The notes under the pieces were generated by a model, which saw nothing but the letters and a program-made list of their open reading frames with translations, searched no databases and was not told the origin of the DNA. Made by a program: the position numbers and the translations under genes. This document shows positions 6,123-12,245 of a stretch of DNA of 12,245 nucleotides, one piece after another. The stretch lies in the NCBI GenBank assembly GCA_029883965.1, contig JAOUIN010000046.1, positions 1 through 12,245 of the forward strand, read 5' to 3'. This DNA is from Betaproteobacteria bacterium. Its GTDB lineage: Bacteria > Pseudomonadota > Gammaproteobacteria > Burkholderiales > SG8-41. The first letter of the stretch is position 1, and each line of letters opens with the position of its first letter.

Positions 6123-7109
6123 TCAGTTTTTCTTGAGGCCGGCCTTGGCCATCACGGCACCCCACTTATCGTAATCCGCCTTGTGGAAGGCAGCGAGTTC
6201 AGCCGGAGTGCCGCCGGCAGGGGCAGCACCATCGGCCGCCAGATGTTTCCTGATGTCGTCGGTCGCGAGCACCTTATTCGAAGCGGCGTTAAGCTTGTCG
6301 ACCACCGGCGCCGGCAGGCCTGCCGGGCCGTAGAGCCCCCACCACTGGCTGGATTCAAATCCCTTCAGGGCAGCCTCAGCTACGGTCGGGAGTTCGGGGG
6401 CAATGGCAATACGTTTGGCGCTGGTGACCGCGAGCGCCTTCAGGCGGCCGGCGCGCACCTGGCCCGACACGGTCGGAAATGCCGCAAACAACACCGATAC
6501 ATTGCCCGCAACAGTGTCGATCACTGCCGGCGCGCCGCCCTTGTACGGGACATGCAGCATTTTTACGCCGGCGCGCTGCGAAAACAGTTCGCCGGTCAGG
6601 TGGCTCAGCGTGCCGGCGCCGTTCGAGGCATAAGCCAGCGCGTCGGGCTTCGCCTTTGCAATCGCGATCAGGTCTCGGACCGATTTAGCGGGCACCGACG
6701 GATGCACGGTCAGCACGTTGGGCGCGTGGCCGATCAGCACGACTGGCGTGAAACTGCGCAGGATGTCGTAGGACGTCTTGGCACCGAGATGCGGATTGAT
6801 CGACAGCACGCTCGAAGAGGCAAACAGCAGGCTGTAGCCGTCCGGTGCTGCGCGCGCAACATTATCGGCGCCGATCGAGCCGCCGGCGCCACCGCGATTA
6901 TCGACGACGACTTGCTGGCCGATGACCTCCGCCAGCCTGGTGGTGACATGACGCGCGACGATATCGGCAGCACCGCCGGCCGGAAACGGCACGACGACGC
7001 GCACGGCCTTCTCCGGATACCCCTGGGCGGCAGCGTGCAGGGACAGCGCCATGCCCGGCAGCACGAGGAATATGGACAAAACGGCGACGTAAATGCGCGA
7101 CGAGTTCAT
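6123..7109 (-). CDS. tripartite tricarboxylate transporter substrate-binding protein (Bug/TctC family)
   Basis: This 328-residue periplasmic binding protein has an N-terminal signal sequence (hydrophobic 6-24, likely cleavage near AAA-Q at 26-29). It then carries the family signatures YPEKAVRVVVPFPAGGAADIV beginning at residue 31, NRGGAGGSIGA (71-81), PDGYSLL (89-95) and VPYKGGAPA (187-195). Asp49 is the conserved ligand-contact Asp after the glycine pair. Bug receptors bind carboxylates and related small acids for TctAB-type transporters. No tctA or tctB is in the window, so the receptor must use a membrane component encoded elsewhere, or serves sensing. AAGGG about 9 nt upstream supports the ATG at 7109. 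It is the first gene of the operon with the MmgE/PrpD and hydrolase-fold genes. Confidence 0.95.
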   Translation of the reverse strand: MNSSRIYVAVLSIFLVLPGMALSLHAAAQGYPEKAVRVVVPFPAGGAADIVARHVTTRLAEVIGQQVVVDNRGGAGGSIGADNVARAAPDGYSLLFASSSVLSINPHLGAKTSYDILRSFTPVVLIGHAPNVLTVHPSVPAKSVRDLIAIAKAKPDALAYASNGAGTLSHLTGELFSQRAGVKMLHVPYKGGAPAVIDTVAGNVSVLFAAFPTVSGQVRAGRLKALAVTSAKRIAIAPELPTVAEAALKGFESSQWWGLYGPAGLPAPVVDKLNAASNKVLATDDIRKHLAADGAAPAGGTPAELAAFHKADYDKWGAVMAKAGLKKN

Positions 7110-7433
7110 GGTGAATACCCTTCATTTGCGTTCGGCTCCGACGTCGCACGCCGCAATCAGGCGGTGAATTCCGTGCCGATGTTGATTTGCAGTCCCGGGC
7201 TGACCGCGAAAAATGCCTTTTGCCCTGCAGAGCAGGCATTGTAAACTGCGCGGCGTCGCCCGTCGGCCGCCTGGACCACATGATGACGAGCACATGCGCC
7301 GGCAACAGGTCTCACCACATCGGCACCAATGAACGTTCACGAGCCTATAAGAACATGATGACAAGATTCTCAATGACCCTGCCCTGGACATGGCGGCAGC
7401 CGATGCACGTGACCGTGCTGTCAGGATATTCCC
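7110..7433. other. divergent intergenic region between receptor and secreted-protein genes
   Basis: These 324 bp separate the minus-strand receptor operon from the plus-strand secreted pair, so both promoters should lie here. Minus-strand TACAAT (7238-7243) and plus-strand TATAAG (7346-7351) are possible -10 boxes, both without a good -35. A hairpin with arms AATGCC (7212-7217) and GGCATT (7235-7240) contains an inner stem; on the minus strand it is followed by a short T-run and could act as a leader terminator. ACATGATGAC(G/A)AG occurs at 7278-7290 and 7353-7365. A short plus-strand reading frame (7187-7441) has no protein-like features. Confidence 0.5.
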
Positions 7434-8675
7434 ATGGATAAGACCGCCACGATGACAAGAAGCAAGCGGCACCGGCTGTTTGCAGTGGCATGCGGATTTC
7501 TGATTTCCGGCACCTGCTTAGCGTTGGGCACCGTCCCGCAAGGCACTGCTCCTGCCTCTGCTCCCGCCACCGCTCCGGCTGCCGCTCCTGCCCCCGCTCC
7601 GGCAGCGTCCCTTCCCGCGCCGTCGCAGGCCAGCCCCATTGATTCGACCGCACGCCTGCTCGCGGGTGTGCCGCCGTCGCATGCGGACCACGCGAGACTG
7701 GCACGCACAAAAGCCTGGATCGCCCACAGCAGCACCCTCCAGTCGTCCTGGGCGGGCCCGCGCGACGGTCAGCTCGCAGCGATGAAAACCTGGCGCAATA
7801 CCGAACTACCTAAAGGCTGCCCCGTCGGCAACACGCTGTTCTATCCGTTCAGCGGACCGGACTTCCTCAACGCCCACGTACTGTTCCCTGACTGCGACAC
7901 CTATGTGCTCTTCGGCCTGGAGCCGGTGGGCGTCATGCCCGATGTCGCCGCAATGAAGCCACCGGAGTTCGCAAAACTGCTCGCGGATGTGCGCCGGGCA
8001 ATGGTCAACCTGTTCGAACGCAACTATTTCGTCACGTCGACGATGCGGCTGGATCTGAAGTCGAAAGAGAGCCTGCTGAAGGGCGTGGTTCCGGTGCTGA
8101 CGATTTCGATGGTGCTGGCAGGCGCCGAGGTCATCGCCGTGGGTCCATCGCCATTCCCGCGTGCGACCGGGGGCAAGCGCGACCTCGACGGCGTAGCCAT
8201 CGATTACCGTATGCGGGGTTCGCCGAAAACCAAGCGCCTGATCTACTATTCGCTGGACGCCTCGGACACGGGCCTCGCCGACTATCCGGATTTCGAGAAG
8301 TATCTGCGCGGACTGGCACCGACAACGACACTGGTCAAAGCAGCCTCGTATCTGATGCACATTACCGAATTCCGGAAAATACGCACACTGTTGCTGGACA
8401 CGAGCGCCTTCCTGCTACAGGACGACACCGGCGTGCCCTTCAACCAGTTGAGCAGGCGCGGCTGGGACATGCGGGTTTACGGCACCTACGTCGTGCCGAT
8501 CCCGCCGTTCGAGAAGCAATTCCAGCCGGCACTGGCGGATTTCTATGCGGCCGGAAAACCGAAACCGCTGCCGTTCCGCTTCGGCTACTTCCGTAATGCG
8601 GATGGCGAGCGATCCAACCTGATGGTCGGCCGCCGTCCACCGGGTGCCGGACAGCCGGCGGCAGACCGACGTTAG
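7434..8675 (+). CDS. unrecognised exported protein with a Pro/Ala-rich linker
   Basis: I do not recognise this 413-residue protein. It starts with a basic segment (residues 9-14) and a hydrophobic stretch (about 15-32), a likely Sec signal peptide. Cys28 lies in this stretch, but the preceding residues SGT do not make a normal lipobox. Residues 35-68 are a low-complexity Pro/Ala linker. The remaining roughly 340 residues look globular, with aromatic segments NTLFYPFSGPDFLNAH (133-148) and TYVLFGLEP (156-164), a hydrophobic run at about 218-237 and RLIYYSLDASD (268-278). Cys129 and Cys154 could form a disulfide. AGGA about 9 nt upstream supports the ATG. The C-terminal tail (400-413) is disordered and overlaps the next gene. 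The pairing with an exported hydrolase suggests a joint role in the periplasm or outside the cell. Confidence 0.8.
   Translation: MDKTATMTRSKRHRLFAVACGFLISGTCLALGTVPQGTAPASAPATAPAAAPAPAPAASLPAPSQASPIDSTARLLAGVPPSHADHARLARTKAWIAHSSTLQSSWAGPRDGQLAAMKTWRNTELPKGCPVGNTLFYPFSGPDFLNAHVLFPDCDTYVLFGLEPVGVMPDVAAMKPPEFAKLLADVRRAMVNLFERNYFVTSTMRLDLKSKESLLKGVVPVLTISMVLAGAEVIAVGPSPFPRATGGKRDLDGVAIDYRMRGSPKTKRLIYYSLDASDTGLADYPDFEKYLRGLAPTTTLVKAASYLMHITEFRKIRTLLLDTSAFLLQDDTGVPFNQLSRRGWDMRVYGTYVVPIPPFEKQFQPALADFYAAGKPKPLPFRFGYFRNADGERSNLMVGRRPPGAGQPAADRR
7536..7637 (+). repeat. Pro/Ala codon repeat encoding a flexible linker
   Basis: Degenerate runs of CCN and GCN codons encode residues 35-68 of the exported protein. 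Such linkers commonly span the periplasm or tether a domain away from the membrane. The repeat is imperfect at the DNA level, so it is compositional rather than a recent tandem expansion. Confidence 0.75.
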
Positions 8676-9591
8676 CGGGGCAAGCGTCGTACGGATTGCA
8701 ATACTGACGTTGGCGGCAATGTTGGCTGCCGCGCACACGGGAGCCGCTTCCAGCATGGATACCCCGATTTACGGCAGCAGCTTCGTAACCAGCGACGGCG
8801 TGCGGCTGCATGTGCTCGAAGCCTGCCCGCCGGAGGTGTCAATGCAGGACGCCCCGTCGCCGGTAATCGCATTCATTCCCGGCTGGTCCATGCCGGCCGA
8901 TGTCTGGCGCGAACAATTGCGTATGCTGGGCACAACGCATTGCGTCGCCGCGCTCGATCCGCGCGGCCAGGGCGAATCCGAAGTTGCCGCCAGCGGCTAT
9001 TCCATCGAGCGGCGGGCGACAGACATACGCGAGTTCGTTGCGCGTTATCCGCGTGTCGTGCTGGTGGGCTGGTCTCTGGGTGCGCTTGAAGCCCTGCAGT
9101 ACGTGCATCGCGACGGCCATGCCGCAGTGGACGCGCTGGTGCTGGTGGACAGTTCAGTGGGCGAGGATCCGGAACCCGATCCCGCAGCCGGGCCGGGCTT
9201 CCGTGAAACGATCAAGCAGGACCGCCAGGCCGCAGTGGAGGATTTCGTGCGCGGCATTTTTGGCGCAACGCGCACCGAGTCTGAGCTTGAAACCATGACA
9301 ACCGCGGCACTGCGCATGCCGCTGGATGCTAGCCTGTCCATCTTTCCGCAGGGCACACCGCGGACACACTGGCGCGATATCGTGTGGGCTTTCCCGAAGC
9401 CGCTGCTGTACGCGGTCAGCGCCCAGTTTGCAGCACAGGCCCGGTCGCTGCAGCAAAACCGCCCGGCAACCCGAATCGAGATTTTCGATGAAGCCGGCCA
9501 TGCGCTGTTTGCCGACGAGCCGGCGCGGTTCAATGAACTGCTCATGCGCTTTGTCAATGGCGAGCCGGACCGGCCGCCCCCGCAGGACTGA
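8644..9591 (+). CDS. exported alpha/beta hydrolase
   Basis: This protein of up to 315 residues is an alpha/beta hydrolase with an N-terminal export signal (hydrophobic 15-31, AHTGAAS just after). The core follows the fold: IPGWS oxyanion loop (78-82), LDPRGQGES (104-112), nucleophile elbow GWSLG with Ser144 (142-146) and AGHALFADEP with His286. The usual acid site after the sixth or seventh strand reads YAVSAQ without Asp; Asp169 in LVLVDSS may serve instead, as in some relatives. The start is uncertain. GTG at 8644 lies inside the preceding gene and gives a 32-bp overlap in a different frame, implying coupled translation; no better start precedes the signal peptide. It probably acts in the periplasm on an ester, lactone or similar bond, substrate unknown. 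Confidence 0.85.
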   Translation: MPDSRRQTDVSGASVVRIAILTLAAMLAAAHTGAASSMDTPIYGSSFVTSDGVRLHVLEACPPEVSMQDAPSPVIAFIPGWSMPADVWREQLRMLGTTHCVAALDPRGQGESEVAASGYSIERRATDIREFVARYPRVVLVGWSLGALEALQYVHRDGHAAVDALVLVDSSVGEDPEPDPAAGPGFRETIKQDRQAAVEDFVRGIFGATRTESELETMTTAALRMPLDASLSIFPQGTPRTHWRDIVWAFPKPLLYAVSAQFAAQARSLQQNRPATRIEIFDEAGHALFADEPARFNELLMRFVNGEPDRPPPQD

Positions 9592-9627
9592 AGGCAGGCC
9601 AACCCGGAAAATCATCCCGGCCGCGGC

Positions 9628-10662
9628 CTATGACATCAGCAATGCCGCGCGTCCGGTGATGGCGCCGACCTCCAGCCGCTGGTGAATGGCCTCGGCTTCG
9701 GTGAACGGCACTTTTTCCGTTACCAGCGGCCACAAATCACCGCGGGCCACCAGCTCCAGCGATTCGATCACTTCCTGCTTGGTCGCATAGCGGCTGCCCA
9801 TGACTTCGATTTCCTTGCGCATGATCGCCGGTCCGTCGGCATCGAAGCGCTGACCGCTGCCCGCGAGCAGCACCAGCCGCCCGCCCTTGTTGAGGCCCGC
9901 GACCGAGGATTCGATGGTCTCTTTGGTGCAGACAAAATCGAAAATCACGTCGGCGCCGCGGCCGGCAGTCTGTTCTATCAGCTGCTGCGCGACCTTGCCC
10001 TCGGAAGCATCGATGGTCGAATCCGCGCCGACCTTGAGGCAGGTTTCAAATTTGGCGGCTCTGGAGTCCACCGCGATCACCTTGCGCGCATGCGCCCAGC
10101 GCGCAACCATCAGCATGTGTACGCCGAGGCCGCCACCGGCGCCGATCACTGCAACCGTATCGGTCGGCGTCACGCGCGCCTTGCGCGTGATCTTCAGTGG
10201 CGTGGCAATGGCATCGCAGATCACGCCGATCTCGGCCGGATGTTTTTTCCAGTCCATGCCCTCGGGCAGTTTGATGAAATTCTGCGCCGGCAATTTGACG
10301 TACTCGGCATAACCGCCGTCGCATTCGCGCCCGACATAACCCCCGAAGTTATCGCACAGCGTCTCGCGGTTGATGCGACACCAGTAGCAGTGGCCGCAGG
10401 TCAGGTAAAAGTACGCGGTCACGGCGTCGCCGTTCTTCAGGTCGGTGACACCGGCACCCGTGGCGGTGACTACTCCAGTGATTTCGTGGCCGAGGATGCG
10501 CGGATACTGGATCGGCAGGCGTCCCGCGCGCGCATGATGGATTGTCAGTCCCGCACCGCAGGCAAGCACCCGCACAACCGCTTCGCCGGGACCCGGCACC
10601 GGGTCCGGCACGTTGTCCAGCACGAGCGGCTGATTCTTGCCTTTTAACAACATCGCTTTCAT
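9628..10662 (-). CDS. zinc-dependent medium-chain alcohol dehydrogenase
   Basis: This 344-residue cytoplasmic medium-chain dehydrogenase has both zinc sites. Catalytic-site ligands are C35 (ACGAG), H59 and E60 (GHE) and probably C149 (ICDA). Structural-zinc cysteines are C89, C92, C95 and C103, in the normal C-x2-C-x2-C-x7-C spacing. The Rossmann motif GAGGGLG is at 174-180, and D199 at the end of the second strand (IAVD) indicates NAD+ preference. I chose the ATG at 10662 because GGGAGG lies 7 nt upstream; a TTG two codons earlier would be only 1 nt from that site. It oxidises an alcohol or hydroxyacyl compound, exact substrate unknown. It converges on the hydrolase gene, with a 36-bp gap holding GGCCGCGGCC but no terminator, and seems to be a single-gene unit. 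Confidence 0.93.
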   Translation of the reverse strand: MKAMLLKGKNQPLVLDNVPDPVPGPGEAVVRVLACGAGLTIHHARAGRLPIQYPRILGHEITGVVTATGAGVTDLKNGDAVTAYFYLTCGHCYWCRINRETLCDNFGGYVGRECDGGYAEYVKLPAQNFIKLPEGMDWKKHPAEIGVICDAIATPLKITRKARVTPTDTVAVIGAGGGLGVHMLMVARWAHARKVIAVDSRAAKFETCLKVGADSTIDASEGKVAQQLIEQTAGRGADVIFDFVCTKETIESSVAGLNKGGRLVLLAGSGQRFDADGPAIMRKEIEVMGSRYATKQEVIESLELVARGDLWPLVTEKVPFTEAEAIHQRLEVGAITGRAALLMS

Positions 10663-10669
10663 TTTCAAT

Positions 10670-10675
10670 CCTCCC
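10670..10675 (-). promoter_or_regulatory. ribosome binding site deciding the dehydrogenase start
   Basis: Minus-strand GGGAGG stands 7 nt before the ATG at 10662 and only 1 nt before the in-frame TTG at 10668. The spacing rules out the TTG. Confidence 0.7.
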
Positions 10676-10830
10676 GTTGCGCCATCTTAACCCGGCAAAT
10701 TGCGGATTCTGCGTACCAGTCTATGTCCACCCGGAGTTTGATGTAAAACAAACCGCGACGTAGCAGCCTGAGTACAATCAGCCCATGCTCAGGACCGGGG
10801 TTACCCTAGGTCATGGTGTCTGCCCGTGCC

Positions 10831-10835
10831 GGAGA
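10831..10835 (+). promoter_or_regulatory. ribosome binding site deciding the carbamate kinase start
   Basis: GGAGA lies 7 nt before the ATG at 10843. The in-frame ATG at 10813 lacks a comparable site, so the shorter protein starting MKVVVALGG, the normal family start, is preferred. Confidence 0.65.
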
Positions 10836-10842
10836 TTTTTCG

Positions 10843-11793
10843 ATGAAAGTAGTCGTCGCTCTCGGCGGCGCCGCGCTGGCCAAGCGCGGTGAACCGCTTA
10901 ATTCCGAGATTCTTAAAAACAATATTGCCCATGTCGCAATGGGTATTGCAGCGATTGCACGCGTCCACGATGTCATCGTCACCCATGGCAGTGCTCCGCA
11001 AGTAGGCCTGCTGGCGATGCAAGGCGAGGCTTATGCCGGCGTCGAGCCTTATCCATTGGACCTGCTCGGCGCCGAAACCGAAGGCATGATCGGCTACCTC
11101 ATTGAACGCGAATTGCGCAGTCTGCTGCCCACGCGTCATATAGTCACGCTTCTGACGCAGGTTGAAGTCAGCCGTGCCGATGCCGCGTTCCGCAATCCCG
11201 CCAAGATGATCGGCCCGCTGCTGGAACAACAGAAAGCCGAGCACCTCGCCGATGAACATGGATGGAAGATCGTGCCCGATGGCGCGCGATGGCGACGTGT
11301 GGTGCCTTCGCCCGAGCCGCTGCGTTTTCTGGAGTTACCGGTGATCCGTCTGCTGATCAAGGCTGGCGTGCTGGTGGTGTGTGCGGGGGGTGGCGGCATT
11401 CCGGTGACCGTATCCAAGGAAGGTGCCGTAAAAGGCGTTGAGGCGGTGGTCGACAAGGACCTCTCCGCAGCACTTCTTGCCCATCAGGTCGGCGCAGATG
11501 CCTTACTGCTACTGACCGATGTAGCGGCCGTGTACCGCAATTGGCACGAGAAAGGCGCGGAACCGATCTGCGAGACCACCGCAGAAGAACTACGCTCACT
11601 GAATTTCACCGCGGGCTCCATGAAACCCAAAGTAGAGGCGGCTTGCCGCTTTATTGAGTCGGGCGGTAGTTATTCCGGCATCGGCCTGCTCGATGACGCC
11701 GTTTCCATCCTCAGCGGTCAGCGCGGCACTCTGGTGCGCCCACCGGGAAGCGCCCTCGATTTCACCGATTCGTCTGGATTGAAACTCTTGTGA
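10843..11793 (+). CDS. arcC: carbamate kinase-like protein with altered motifs
   Basis: This 316-residue cytoplasmic protein aligns along its length with carbamate kinase, which makes ATP and carbamate from carbamoyl phosphate and ADP in arginine, agmatine or allantoin breakdown. Landmarks are VVVALGG (3-9), PLDLLGAETEGMIGY (71-85), LLTQVEV (103-109), VVPSPEP (153-159), CAGGGGIPV (180-188), VDKDLSAALLA (203-213) with K205, LLLLTDV (221-227) and GSMKPKVEAA (258-267) with K263. Several near-invariant family positions differ: GGNAL reads GGAAL (Ala10), HGNGPQVG reads HGSAPQVG (Ser50, Ala51), and NPTKPIGP reads NPAKMIGP. No arcA, arcB or agmatine/allantoin gene is adjacent. It may be a diverged or slow enzyme, or act on another carbamate-like substrate. 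Family is sure, activity less so. Confidence 0.88.
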   Translation: MKVVVALGGAALAKRGEPLNSEILKNNIAHVAMGIAAIARVHDVIVTHGSAPQVGLLAMQGEAYAGVEPYPLDLLGAETEGMIGYLIERELRSLLPTRHIVTLLTQVEVSRADAAFRNPAKMIGPLLEQQKAEHLADEHGWKIVPDGARWRRVVPSPEPLRFLELPVIRLLIKAGVLVVCAGGGGIPVTVSKEGAVKGVEAVVDKDLSAALLAHQVGADALLLLTDVAAVYRNWHEKGAEPICETTAEELRSLNFTAGSMKPKVEAACRFIESGGSYSGIGLLDDAVSILSGQRGTLVRPPGSALDFTDSSGLKLL

Positions 11794-11924
11794 GCCAACA
11801 GGCCGACGGCAAACACGGCGTTAAAACCCGCTACAATCGCCTATAGTTTTTTTGCGGACGGCAGTCGGGGCATCGCCTGCGGTTGTGTCACCCGCGTTAA
11901 ACCCCGAAAGCACTCTCCCAGCGC
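11794..11924 (+). promoter_or_regulatory. intergenic region with candidate uvrA promoter elements
   Basis: TACAAT (11832-11837) and TATAGT (11842-11847) are possible -10 boxes upstream of uvrA; neither has a good -35. A run of T (11847-11853) is not preceded by a stable stem, so I see no intrinsic terminator for the kinase gene. A LexA-type CTGT(N8)ACAG box is not visible. Confidence 0.25.
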
Positions 11925-12245
11925 ATGGATACGCCCGCATATCGCAGCAATCACATCATCATCCGCGGCGCGCGCCAGAATAACCTCAAGAACCTCAATC
12001 TTGACTTACCGCTGCATGAGTTGATCGTCGTCACCGGCGTGTCGGGCAGCGGCAAGTCATCACTGGTGTTCGACACCCTGTATGCCGAGGGCCAGCGGCG
12101 TTATGTCGAGACCTTTTCGCCGTACGCGCGCCAGTTCCTCGATCGCCAGGACCGACCGCAGGTTGATGCCATTGAAGGCATCCCGCCGGCGATTGCCATC
12201 GACCAGGTCAACCCGGTGCGGACATCACGCTCGACCGAGATCGGA
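11925..12245 (+). CDS. uvrA: UvrA, excinuclease ABC subunit A, N-terminal part (cut by window end)
   Basis: The first 107 codons are present, open to the window edge. UvrA is the ATPase that scans DNA for damage and loads UvrB in nucleotide excision repair. Visible are IIIRGARQNNLKNL (11-24), the Walker A motif GVSGSGKS (38-45), LYAEGQRRYVE (52-62) and IAIDQ (90-94) with the Q-loop Gln94. The ordinary enzyme reads SAYARQFL and ISIEQK here; this one reads FSPYARQFLDRQ and AIDQVNPVRTSRST, which I associate with the longer tandem UvrA paralogue of some Burkholderiales and other bacteria. This cannot be settled without the rest of the gene. The Shine-Dalgarno before the ATG is poor. The kinase gene upstream reads the same way but is separated by 131 bp. 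Confidence 0.93.
   Translation, partial: MDTPAYRSNHIIIRGARQNNLKNLNLDLPLHELIVVTGVSGSGKSSLVFDTLYAEGQRRYVETFSPYARQFLDRQDRPQVDAIEGIPPAIAIDQVNPVRTSRSTEIG

Noticed and set aside
6096..7244. 382-codon plus-strand reading frame opposite the Bug receptor gene
   Set aside because: Antisense shadow; the minus strand carries the unmistakable receptor signatures, and the plus-strand product has no domain-like pattern.
7187..7441. 84-codon plus-strand reading frame upstream of the exported protein gene
   Set aside because: No recognisable motif, no convincing ribosome binding site, and its end overlaps the well-supported start at 7434. It fills an intergenic region that should hold two promoters.
7456..7529. 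Lipoprotein signal at Cys28 of the exported protein
   Set aside because: The residues before Cys28 are SGT, which lacks the small-residue pattern of a lipobox. An ordinary signal peptide is more likely.
9619..9628. GGCCGCGGCC palindrome between the convergent hydrolase and dehydrogenase genes, considered as a bidirectional terminator
   Set aside because: The palindrome has no loop of workable size and no T-run on either side.
9682..10647. 321-codon plus-strand reading frame opposite the zinc dehydrogenase
   Set aside because: Antisense shadow; both zinc sites and the Rossmann motif are intact on the minus strand.
10738..10778. TTGATG and TACAAT as a promoter for the carbamate kinase gene
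   Set aside because: The spacing between the two hexamers is 29 bp, far outside the 16-18 bp range for sigma-70.
11821..11853. T-run after the carbamate kinase gene as an intrinsic terminator
   Set aside because: No stable GC-rich stem precedes the T-run; the sequence before it is a candidate promoter instead.

Overview
The window is GC-rich, gene-dense bacterial chromosome, most probably from a betaproteobacterium (Burkholderiales or a relative). This rests on a Bug-type (TctC family) periplasmic receptor at the head of a catabolic gene set, the run of acid-catabolism families, and a UvrA start that resembles the long tandem UvrA paralogue I associate with that group. No rRNA, tRNA, CRISPR array, insertion sequence or phage gene is visible.

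Left and centre (117-7109) is a catabolic block, read almost entirely on the minus strand. From the upstream end it encodes a secreted tricarboxylate-type binding receptor, an MmgE/PrpD family protein and an alpha/beta-hydrolase-fold protein; these three are tightly packed and look like one operon. After a gap of about 210 bp come an enolase-superfamily (mandelate racemase/muconate lactonizing type) protein, then a VF530/DUF2132 small protein, a fumarylacetoacetate-hydrolase-family protein and a D-2-hydroxyacid dehydrogenase. One small plus-strand gene (DUF2892 membrane protein) sits between the enolase-family gene and VF530. Together the large genes look like uptake and breakdown of an organic acid or sugar acid: binding, dehydration or isomerisation, C-C or ester cleavage, then keto-acid reduction. 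The substrate cannot be read from the sequence. Two of these enzymes carry substitutions at positions that are normally catalytic.

The middle right (7434-9591, plus strand) holds an unrecognised exported protein with a Pro/Ala-rich linker. A predicted exported alpha/beta hydrolase overlaps its end; the pair looks translationally coupled and is the least explained unit here. A minus-strand zinc-dependent medium-chain dehydrogenase (9628-10662) converges on it.

The right end (10843-12245, plus strand) has a solitary carbamate kinase-like protein with altered signature motifs, then the first 107 codons of uvrA, cut by the window edge.

The best candidates for something undescribed are the 7434-9591 secreted pair and the three enzymes with altered active-site motifs. 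I see no complete novel defence or mobile system.
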